Shown here: in pieces, positions 6,712 through 14,900 of the stretch
How positions within the stretch are numbered: position 1 is the first letter of the stretch
How the letters are laid out: the number at the start of each line of letters is the position of its first letter
From: Acidilobaceae archaeon
GTDB taxonomy: Archaea > Thermoproteota > Thermoprotei_A > Sulfolobales > Acidilobaceae
DNA length: 16,953 bases
Direction of reading: 5' to 3'
Assembly: GCA_027057815.1 (NCBI GenBank)
Contig: JALURD010000046.1
Coordinates: 1-16,953, forward strand
The notes under the pieces: generated by a model
Database searches by the model: none
What the model saw: the letters and a program-made list of their open reading frames with translations, nothing else
What the model was told of the DNA's origin: nothing
Program-made: the position numbers and the translations under genes

Positions 6712-7215
6712 CTACCTTCTGGGCTTCTGCCGCTTGCCTTCCCAGAGGGCTTTCAGGGAGACACCGTTGACCATGACAACCCTATACCTGACGCCAGGGA
6801 TGTCGCCCATAGATCTACCTCTTGGCCCTCCGATGCCTTCTATAATGACTTCATCGTGTTCATCTATGTATTCGATACCGCCGTCCCTCGGCACGAACGC
6901 CGTCACAACCTTCTTATTCTTGACTAGCTGAACCCTAACACACTTTCTTAGAGCCGAGTTGGGTTGCCTAGCCTCGACGCCAACCTTCTCCAGGACAATG
7001 CCACGAGCCATAGGAGCGCCCTCTAGTGGGTCATACTTCTTCTTTAACCCAAGCATCTTTATCTTGAACTCTCTCTGGCTCCACCTGAACTTGAGCCTCT
7101 TCTTCCTTAGCTTCCTTGCAGCAAACATTCCTGCAGGAGCCTTCTTTCCGGCCAACCCTGGCAACCCCCCATGTATCCTCGGGCTACCGTCGTCTGCGGG
7201 GTTTAAGAGTTGCAC
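6712..7215 (-). CDS. rps12: 30S ribosomal protein S12 (uS12), N terminus uncertain
   Basis: This is the decoding-centre protein of the small subunit. Family hallmarks include GMFAARKLRKKRLKFRWS, KYDPLEGAPMARGIVLEKVG, the QPNSALRKCVRVQL decoding loop and a GIGGPRGRSMGDIPGVRY C-terminal loop. From the GTG at 7215 it would have 167 residues, about 20 more than the usual archaeal 147. The archaeal family generally opens MPGxK..., and an in-frame TTG at 7164 would give MPGLAGKK (150 residues); another TTG lies at 7155. The GTG at 7215 is 4 nt past the nusA stop with only a short AGGT site. The TTG at 7164 has GAGGAT about 10 nt upstream plus a G-run. I favour 7164 but give the full frame. It is the last gene of the rpo operon. 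Confidence 0.93.
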   Translation of the reverse strand: MQLLNPADDGSPRIHGGLPGLAGKKAPAGMFAARKLRKKRLKFRWSQREFKIKMLGLKKKYDPLEGAPMARGIVLEKVGVEARQPNSALRKCVRVQLVKNKKVVTAFVPRDGGIEYIDEHDEVIIEGIGGPRGRSMGDIPGVRYRVVMVNGVSLKALWEGKRQKPRR

Positions 7216-7219
7216 TCAG

Positions 7220-7651
7220 CTACCTAATAACCACGTTTGAGACACCGAACATCTCTCTTAGCACCAGTCGGGCCCTATTGATTACCCTGCCGCCCCGGCC
7301 TATGGCTCTACCTTTATCCTCTTCAGGTACGCGTAGAATGACTAGGGTTGAGTCTTCCCTGTTGACTACATCGATGCGTTCTATTTTGACGTTGGGGAAT
7401 AGGTTTCTAACCATCTCGACTAGGTCATCACTGTACTCGACAACATCTATGTTTTTCTTGAGGAGGTCTCTTAGAATCTTAATTTTCTGGCCCCTTCTAC
7501 CTATGACTTTCCCCGCGTCTCCCTTTTTGACCACGCAGATAAGTCTATTGTTTTCGTCGTTAATACAACGATAAACTAAGGCTCCCGTGAGGTCTTGGAT
7601 TATTGAAATGTAGCGCATCTCTTCTACTGTTATCTTGCCGCCCTCCGACAA
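7220..7651 (-). CDS. nusA: Archaeal NusA-like transcription factor (two KH domains)
   Basis: This 143-residue RNA-binding protein corresponds to the KH portion of bacterial NusA and lacks the N-terminal polymerase-binding and S1 regions, as is typical in archaea. Two KH-type GxxG loops are visible: GKVIGRRG (residues 47-54) and GRAIGRGG (114-121). It probably acts on nascent RNA in transcription elongation or termination; its exact archaeal role is not settled. The start is TTG at 7651, supported by GGGGTG about 10 nt upstream. An internal ATG at codon 12 is less well supported. It lies 29 nt after eL30 and 4 nt before the first possible rps12 start, in the conserved archaeal order rpo-eL30-nusA-S12. 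Confidence 0.93.
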   Translation of the reverse strand: MSEGGKITVEEMRYISIIQDLTGALVYRCINDENNRLICVVKKGDAGKVIGRRGQKIKILRDLLKKNIDVVEYSDDLVEMVRNLFPNVKIERIDVVNREDSTLVILRVPEEDKGRAIGRGGRVINRARLVLREMFGVSNVVIR

Positions 7652-7680
7652 CGTATTCCTACACCCCTCAGCAGGCGACG

Positions 7681-7992
7681 TTACCTGCTGGGTGCAGCCA
7701 GCTCGAGTATCCTTGACTGTCCTTCATCTATAACTGCTATCATGGAGATCTTGAAGGGCTTACCGCACGCTACTCCCAGGTCGAAACTCGTGCCAGGATA
7801 CGTGTAGACCGGGATCCCTGCGAGTTTGGCGTAATATAGTACACGCTCCCTGTACTCGGGGGGTGCGTTCTCAGCTATTATGACCATCTTAGCTTCCCCT
7901 CTAAGTACTGCCTTGATAGTCTTACGAGCGCCCAAATAATACTTGCCAGTCTTGATTAGGTTCTTCAGCTCCCGCTCCACAGACATACTCAT
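7681..7992 (-). CDS. rpl30e: 50S ribosomal protein L30e (eL30)
   Basis: This archaeal/eukaryotic large-subunit protein belongs to the L7Ae/L30e RNA-binding fold. Recognisable segments are LIKTGKYYLGARKTIKAVLRGEAKMVIIAENAPPE-type N-terminal half (residues 11-46), then LYYAKLAGIPVYTYPGTSFDLG and ACGKPFKISMIAVIDEG. The 103-residue length is standard. The ATG at 7992 has GGGGTG 7 nt upstream; a second ATG two codons on is less well placed. It lies 24 nt after rpo1C and 29 nt before nusA on the same strand. Its place directly after the polymerase genes is characteristic of archaea and supports one transcript from rpo5 through rps12. Confidence 0.96.
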   Translation of the reverse strand: MSMSVERELKNLIKTGKYYLGARKTIKAVLRGEAKMVIIAENAPPEYRERVLYYAKLAGIPVYTYPGTSFDLGVACGKPFKISMIAVIDEGQSRILELAAPSR

Positions 7993-8016
7993 ACCCTGCC
8001 ACCCCTTTCATAGTGT

Positions 8017-9234
8017 TTAGCTCTCTCTCCGTATTGCCGGCCTGGCTGGAGCGCCGACCATTATCAAACCGGTTCCCACCGGGGCCACGAGGCCAGCTAT
8101 AACGGTTTCTGTTACACCCTTGAATTCTTCAACCTCGCCCCTAGCGGCGGCTTCGAAGAGGTTCTTGGTTGTTATCTCGAATGCCGCTCTGGCGAACACG
8201 CTTTCCTTGTCGCCAACCACCCCAAGCCTGCCTATCTGCCTGACCCTACCTGTCCACGTCATTAGATCAGCTACGAGCATCAGGTGCCTGACATCAACGT
8301 CAAGACCGCTCTGTTCGAGGACCTCCTTCATCTCGTTAATTATAGCATTCCTAGCAGCTTCGATGCCGAGAACTCTGGCGATTTCGTGTATATTGTTTGA
8401 GATGGTTTTGGTGTGGTCTACTCCTCTCATTCTGAGAGCCTCTTCGAGGTTTGTTCCATCTGTTATTATGGTTTTGAATGCTTTCTTCTTTTCACCATTT
8501 ACTTCAACCTCTTCAACTTGAATGATAGCTCTGCGGACCCCCTTTACTCCCTTCAAGTATAACCTGCGGATCTTATTTTCAATGGCTCTATATGCGGCTG
8601 GATTACCGTAATCTATGGGTCTCAAGTGCTTCTCCGAAACAGTCAAGTATATCGTATTATTTTCTTCGTCTATTTCGATTTCCCCGAGTTTAGCTTTCTT
8701 AAGGGCTCCAACTACCATGTCAATGGTAACGCCTTTGTCAGCCATCATTTCTGGGTCCAGCTTGATTATGAAGAGGTTGCTGCCAAGCTCGTATTCGATA
8801 TCTTCTATAACGTTCTCTATAATGGTGTACTCTAGTCTTCTCGCGATCTCCTTTACCTTCTCTTCGTTAAACCAGAGTTCAGGCGCAATGTAAACTTTCA
8901 TGATAGGCGTTGAGGGCTCTTTTCTAGCGTCAACTATTTCTATGAGCCTCGGCAGCCCGAGCGTTACGTCGAACTCTATAACACCTGCGTAGTGGAACGT
9001 TCTGAGGGTCATCTGGGTTCCTGGCTCTCCTATAGACTGGGCGGCAACAGTGCCTACCGCTTCACCCGGCTGAACCATGCCTCTAACGTAATCTTTCACA
9101 GCCTCCTCTACTACCCATACTTTAGCATCTTCGCTCAAACCGCTTGCTTCGAGCTTTTCAACAAGCTCCTCGTACACCTTAGGGGGCAAAACCTCGCGAG
9201 CCTTCTTTAAGGCCTCCTCAAGCCTGGAAGCCAC
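8017..9234 (-). CDS. rpo1C: DNA-directed RNA polymerase subunit A'' (Rpo1C)
   Basis: This is the C-terminal third of the largest RNA polymerase subunit, homologous to the end of bacterial beta-prime and eukaryotic Rpb1, and split from A' in archaea. It carries the trigger-loop motif GEPGTQMTLRTFHYAG near its N terminus. Later come the jaw region and the cleft segment FEITTKNLFEAAARGEVEEF. I chose the GTG at 9234 (405 residues). A GTG at 9243 opens the frame three codons earlier but forms part of the GGAGGAGGTG ribosome site, which is 6 nt before the 9234 GTG. The gap to the rpo1N stop is only 17 nt, so translation is likely coupled. It is expressed with the rpo operon. Confidence 0.97.
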   Translation of the reverse strand: MASRLEEALKKAREVLPPKVYEELVEKLEASGLSEDAKVWVVEEAVKDYVRGMVQPGEAVGTVAAQSIGEPGTQMTLRTFHYAGVIEFDVTLGLPRLIEIVDARKEPSTPIMKVYIAPELWFNEEKVKEIARRLEYTIIENVIEDIEYELGSNLFIIKLDPEMMADKGVTIDMVVGALKKAKLGEIEIDEENNTIYLTVSEKHLRPIDYGNPAAYRAIENKIRRLYLKGVKGVRRAIIQVEEVEVNGEKKKAFKTIITDGTNLEEALRMRGVDHTKTISNNIHEIARVLGIEAARNAIINEMKEVLEQSGLDVDVRHLMLVADLMTWTGRVRQIGRLGVVGDKESVFARAAFEITTKNLFEAAARGEVEEFKGVTETVIAGLVAPVGTGLIMVGAPARPAIRRES

Positions 9235-9251
9235 TATAACCACCTCCTCCC

Positions 9252-11981
9252 TTACTTACTCTCCTCTCTAAACAATACCTTCGCTCTTTCGATTAGCAGG
9301 TCCACGTCGACGGCTTTACCGTGGTAGCTTAGCATTGGGTCTATTCCATCCTCTCCATACTTGAACTGTATAATGTTGCCGGAGGCATCCTTGACGGTAC
9401 CGTCATAGTCTACGTAGAGGTCTACTAAAGCGTTAATTAGCCTCCTCTGCATGTAGCCGCTTTGCGAGGTCTTTACTGCGGTGTCTACTAATCCCTCTCT
9501 CCCAGCCACAGCATGCATGAAGACCTCGGTCGGGTCAAGCCCGTCCCTGAAGTTGCCTTTAATGAAGCCCCTTGCCTCGGGGCCTAGGTCACCCGGCTTG
9601 AAGTGTGGTAGAGGCCTGTTCCTAAGGCCTCTATGGATCCTCTTGCCTCTAACCGTCTGCTGGCCTAGCATAGCAGCCATCTGGGCAATGTTGAGGTCGC
9701 TACCTCTCGCTCCAGTCCTAGCCATTATGAAGACGTCGTTGAAGGGGTCTAGGTCGGACACCGCCACCTTTCCTGCCTCGTCTCTCAGCTTGTTCAGCAC
9801 CTCGATTATCCTCATCTCAAGGGTCTCCTCAACGGTGCGGCCCGGCATTGGTTCTAGCCTACCCTCTTTATAGTCCTGAATAAGCCTCTCAACCTCCTTT
9901 CTGTACTGCTCCACTAGCTCTGATATCTGCTTCTTGGCTTCGTCGCTTACTTCGATATCTGAGTACGCCATAGTTAGGCCTCTTATCTCCAGCATTCTAA
10001 TGAACATCTTATACATCGTGTCAAGTATCTCTCTAGCCTTGGAGTGACCGTAGACTCTTGCTATGTAGTGGATCACGTTCATTGGCTGCTCCGCTCCTAT
10101 AGCATTCTTGTCAAAGACGCCTTCGAGTAGCCTGCCCTCTCTAATAACTATGTAGGAGTCGTTGAAGCATTCGGGGCCATCGCAGGCTAATGCGCCCGCG
10201 TTGATCTTGGCTTTGCCCTTGTAGACCATGTCCTTGGGTAGGAATAGCGATACTAGCTGTTTGCCTGTCCAGAGTGGCTTGGGCTTCAGGATCGCTGGCT
10301 CGGGGAAGTCGCCCTCGTATCCTGCTATAGCTAAAAGCCTCTGGACCTCCTCCTTAGTAAAGTACGCGGTTTTAACCGTAAGAAGGTACGCGCCGCTGAT
10401 GTAATCCTGGCGGCCACCTATTATAGGGCCTCCATACCTTGGTGTAAGTATGTGTTTCTCCACTAACAGTAGCTCCCTAGCCTCGGCTCTAGCCTCCTCA
10501 AGCCTCGGTACGTGTAGGTTCATTTCGTCGCCGTCGAAGTCTGCGTTGTAGGGTGGGCAGACGAGGAGGTTAAGCCTAAACGTCTTGCCCGGCATTACTC
10601 TGACTATGTGGCCCATAATAGACATCCTATGCAGGCTGGGCTGCCTGTTGAAGAGGACGATGTCACCGTTTATTAGGTGCCTCTCTACGACGTCGCCGGG
10701 TTCAAGGCTTTCAGCGACGGATTTTAGGTCTCTCTGGTACTTCAAGTCTATTTTGACGTTCTGTCTCTTCTTGTAGACATGTGTGGCTCCCGGCCATTTA
10801 TCGGGCCCGTTCATTACGTAACGTCTTAGCTCGTCTATGTTATAGGGGGTCACGACTACGGGTACAGTGAGGATCTTAGCTATCTCAATTGGGACTCCTA
10901 CTTCGTTGATCCCTATCAAGGGATCAGGCGAGATAACTGTTCTAGCCGAGAAGTTCACCCTCTTACCTGAAAGATTGCCCCTAAACCTGCCCTCCTTGCC
11001 CCTGAGCCTCATAGCAAGGGTCTTGAGGGGCCTCTTCCTCCTTTGGGTTAGGACGAAGGGTATGTTAAGCTCGTTGTCAATGTAAGCTGCTATGCTGTAC
11101 TGTAATAGGAACCAATAGGACTCTATGACGGACTCTGGCGAGTTCGACTGTATCTCCCTCTTAAGTTTCTCGTTCCTCTTAACTATGTCGATTAGAGCGT
11201 GGGTTAGGTCATCCTCCGACCTCATGGCGGTCTCAAGTGTGATTGAGGGCCTGACGGATAGCGGCGGCACAGGGAGGACTGTTAATACCATCCACTCGGG
11301 TCTAGCCCTCTTCGGGTCTAAGCCCAATAGCTCCAGGTCCTCGTCTATAGTATTCTCTAGCCTCCCCCTGATTTCCGTCGGGGTAAGTAGTATTTCGCCC
11401 TCAGGCCTGTCTTCGTAGAAGTGAAGCGGCTTGACGAATTTGATCTTAAACTGTCTGGCACCACAGTGCGGGCATTCCATACGCTTGGAGGCTTCCTCCT
11501 TCACCTGAGCCTCAAGTGCACGGGCGAGCTTGGGCCATCTAGTCTTCAGTCTTTCGTGGACAGACCTCAAGTAACGGAGCCGTTCGGGCGGGATCCTCAG
11601 CCTTCCGCATGCTCTACAAGTGGTTTGGAGTACGTCTCTGATGAACTCGCTATAATGCGGGTGGATTACGGGCCTCGCTAGGTCTATCTTGCCAAAGTGG
11701 CCTGGACAGTCGTTCCTAGTATTGCCGCATACAGGGCATATCTCGCCCGGCTCAAGTGCGCCGAAGTGGGGATCCCTCGGGCCACCGGGGACAGGGGATC
11801 CGTCTGCATCGTATAGCGTGTACGTTACAAGTGTTACTTTGGCTATCTTCCTTATCTCAGTGGGGGATAAGACTCCGAAGTGAATAGCATCTACTATGTA
11901 CCGTTCTTCAGTCCTATAAGCAGGCCTAGCGGCAGCAGGCAAAACCTCTCTCCGTGCCTCAGTCCTCCTAACTGCTGCCAT
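9252..11981 (-). CDS. rpo1N: DNA-directed RNA polymerase subunit A' (Rpo1N)
   Basis: This 909-residue subunit holds the clamp, active site and bridge helix. Zinc ligands are C-x2-C-x6-C-x2-H (Cys82, 85, 92, His95) and a second pair of CxxC (122/125 and 170/173). The catalytic Mg-binding motif NADFDGDEMN begins at residue 479, with Asp481, 483 and 485. The bridge-helix region GREGLVDTAVKTSQSGYMQ lies near the C terminus. The ATG at 11981 is preceded by GAGGTG at 7 nt, so the start is secure. It begins 15 nt after the rpo2 stop. About 25 residues rich in Arg and Ala (MAAVRRTEARREV...) precede the usual family start near HFGVLSPTEIRK, an unusual extension. The subunit ends where A'' begins, as in other archaea. 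Confidence 0.98.
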   Translation of the reverse strand: MAAVRRTEARREVLPAAARPAYRTEERYIVDAIHFGVLSPTEIRKIAKVTLVTYTLYDADGSPVPGGPRDPHFGALEPGEICPVCGNTRNDCPGHFGKIDLARPVIHPHYSEFIRDVLQTTCRACGRLRIPPERLRYLRSVHERLKTRWPKLARALEAQVKEEASKRMECPHCGARQFKIKFVKPLHFYEDRPEGEILLTPTEIRGRLENTIDEDLELLGLDPKRARPEWMVLTVLPVPPLSVRPSITLETAMRSEDDLTHALIDIVKRNEKLKREIQSNSPESVIESYWFLLQYSIAAYIDNELNIPFVLTQRRKRPLKTLAMRLRGKEGRFRGNLSGKRVNFSARTVISPDPLIGINEVGVPIEIAKILTVPVVVTPYNIDELRRYVMNGPDKWPGATHVYKKRQNVKIDLKYQRDLKSVAESLEPGDVVERHLINGDIVLFNRQPSLHRMSIMGHIVRVMPGKTFRLNLLVCPPYNADFDGDEMNLHVPRLEEARAEARELLLVEKHILTPRYGGPIIGGRQDYISGAYLLTVKTAYFTKEEVQRLLAIAGYEGDFPEPAILKPKPLWTGKQLVSLFLPKDMVYKGKAKINAGALACDGPECFNDSYIVIREGRLLEGVFDKNAIGAEQPMNVIHYIARVYGHSKAREILDTMYKMFIRMLEIRGLTMAYSDIEVSDEAKKQISELVEQYRKEVERLIQDYKEGRLEPMPGRTVEETLEMRIIEVLNKLRDEAGKVAVSDLDPFNDVFIMARTGARGSDLNIAQMAAMLGQQTVRGKRIHRGLRNRPLPHFKPGDLGPEARGFIKGNFRDGLDPTEVFMHAVAGREGLVDTAVKTSQSGYMQRRLINALVDLYVDYDGTVKDASGNIIQFKYGEDGIDPMLSYHGKAVDVDLLIERAKVLFREESK

Positions 11982-11996
11982 TACTCACCACCTCTT

Positions 11997-14900
11997 CTAC
12001 TTGCCCCCTGCCCCACCACTTTCGCTACCGTCGCTGGAGTCTCCTCCCGAGGCGTGCGCTGCTGCCCTTAGTCCCACTGGCAAGCGGCCTGTCCTCTTCC
12101 TGAGCAGGCTTATTTTATCTGCCACCTTAATCTCGGGCTTAATCACCATGCTCGTGATCTCCTGTAGGAGCAGTTTAAAGGCGTAGGGGACCTTGACTGG
12201 GACTACGTCGCCATCGAAGCCGTGGTATGGACACTCGAAGGCGCCGGCTCTTCTGTTAAACCAGGCTATGTGGCCGCACTTCCTACACACGTACATTATG
12301 TAGGCGTCGCTATTGTCCAGCATCCTATCCCTGAGGAGCATGGAACTCCCGTGCCCGATGAGGCAGTCTCTCTCCATCTCTCCGAACCTGAGTCCACCCT
12401 GGACCGCCCTGCCCTCGGTAGGCTGCCTAGTTAGCAGCTGCACCTTACCGGTCGCCCTTGCATGTATCTTGTCAGCGACCATGTGGTATAGTCTTTGGTA
12501 GAATACTATACCTATAGTAATCGGCCTCTCTATGAGCTCACCCGTCCTTCCATCATACATGACTTCTCTCGCGTTGGGATCGTAACCGTGCTTTATGAGG
12601 CTTAGCCTAATGCCATCTATATCCTCTTTGAAGAAGGGTGTGCCGTCGACGAATCTAGCTTCGAGGGCTGCAAGCTTACCTGCGAGGGCCTCGAGGAGCT
12701 GCCCGATGGTCATCCTAGATGGTATTGCGTGCGGGTTTAGTATGATGTCTGGGGTTATGCCCTCTTCAGTGTAGGGCATGTCGTATGCGGGTAATATCAT
12801 GCCAATGACTCCCTTCTGCCCGTGCCTGCTGGCGAACTTGTCTCCAATCTCCGGGATCCTGAGATCCCTAACCCTAACCTTGACTATCTTCTGCTTAGCT
12901 CTAGTCTGAGTTATCATAACGAAGTCAACCACACCCTTCTCGCCGTACCTTAGCTGTATGCTTGTATCCCTCCTCGTTGTGAAGGCTGTGCGTGACATTA
13001 TCCTAGACTCTCCTCCGAGGAATCTTGGCGGGCTTACCCTGCCTACCAGGACGTCCCCGCCGGTGACTTCTACCTCTGGGTCGACTATGCCGTCAGGAGC
13101 TAGTTTAGTGTAGTACTGCTCTCCCTTGTGGTCGTGGAGACCTGGGGGTGGAACCATGATCTTGTCTGATATAGCGCCCGGATAGATGGACTCTGTTGCG
13201 GTGTAAACTCTGAAGAATGTGGCCCTAGCAAGGCCCCTATCAGCCGAGAACCTGTTGAATATGATGGCGTCCTCTATGTTGTATCCAGTGAAGGCCATTA
13301 TAGCTATTACCATGTTCTGCCCAGAGGGCCTCTTATTGTATCCTATAAGCTCCAGACCTAGAGTCTGGACTAGAGGCTTCTGCGGATAGTGCAACAGGTA
13401 TGAGTGACTGTCCATCCTGAAGTGATAGTTAAGAGCGTAGAGACCGAGAGCCTGCTTAGCCATAGCGCTCTGATAAGTATTCCTCGGGCTCTGGTTATGC
13501 TCAAGGTATGGTATTGTGCTTGCCGAGACCCCGAGGATCCCGGGCGGCCATAGCTCTAAGTGAGTGTGCTCGGGTGTCAGCTTGTCAGGCGTTGGGGCGA
13601 TGTAAGCGTTCTCCTCCTCGTCGGGGTCAAGGAACTCTATCACACCCATCTTAACTAGGTCCATGAACGTTATCTTGCCCTCCTCGAGCATCTTGGCATG
13701 CTCGGGCGTCAGTTTAGGTTTACCATTCTCAACTATGATGACTGGACGCATTACCCTACCTTCATCTGTATTAATGTATACCTCGTTGAGGTACTCCGTG
13801 ACTATATGGGCCACGCTAACTTCGTGGCTAATCTTGCCTTGCCTCCTAAGCTCCCTTATCTTCCTGGCAAGCCAGGCTCCATCGTGGTGGTAGCCTAGAG
13901 GCTTGCCGTTGAGAAACACCTTTGCACCGTTGATCATGATCTCGGGTACTTCCCCGGTTTCTCTGGCCTCCTTGAGTAGGTCCTCTATCCTCCTGACGCC
14001 TAGCTCTTCAACTAGAAGCTTCTCAATCTCAGACTCGTCAACACCAACCGTAATATAGGAGAGGAGGGCAAGATTCTTCACGAGGCCACAGTTGACCCCC
14101 TCAGGGGTCTCGAAGGGACAGAGTCTACCCCAATGCGTGCCATGGAGGTCTCTAGCTTCGAAGTGGGCCTGACCTTTGCTGAGCGGCGAAACCACTCTCC
14201 TCAAGTGACTCAGTAGGCTAACCCAGTTAGTCCTATCAAGCTGCTGGCTAACACCAGTACGATCCTGGCCCCAGTTGCCCGTGGCGAGGGCGCTCCTAAG
14301 CCTGTCAGTGATGATATCACTTCTAACGAGGAGGAACGGGTTGACCCTCCTCCTCTGGGCTAGGCTCTCCTCAAGCTTCTGCCTAAGATTCCTAACGACA
14401 GCCTCCAACGCGTCTCTGAAGAGTTCAGCAATCAAGTCGCCTGCTAGTCTGAGCCTCTTGTTCGAATAGTTGTCCTTGTCATCCTCCTCCCTCTTCCCAA
14501 GAGCATATTGTATGACTCTATTAGCCATCTCGGCTAGGAAGAGAGCTTTCTTAATACGATCCTCCGGCCGGGATCCCAGGTGAGGCAAGAACTCTCTATC
14601 AAGGAATTCCTCAGCCCTCCTAATCCTGATCTCCCTAGGCTGGCCGCTCGCAACCCTATTACCAATATAGTCCAGGGCATCCTCCCTTGTCCTAGCGATC
14701 GTAGAGACTTTCATGAGGCTCGGCCAGAGCTCTCTCTGGACGTCCGGGTCAGCCGAGACAGCTAGCATTATGTCCTGGTCACGCTCAAAACCTAGAGCCC
14801 TCATAAGTATAACGAAGGGAACCCTGGAGGCGAGCCGGGCGGTCCTAACCTCAAGCGTGCCATCTGTTGAGAGGTCTACTATTACCTGTCTCCTAATTCC

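Noticed and set aside
7116..7574. Long plus-strand open frame (152 codons) opposite rps12 and nusA
   Set aside because: It is a shadow of two well-identified genes, is rich in Leu/Ser/Pro as antisense frames often are, and has no recognisable domain.
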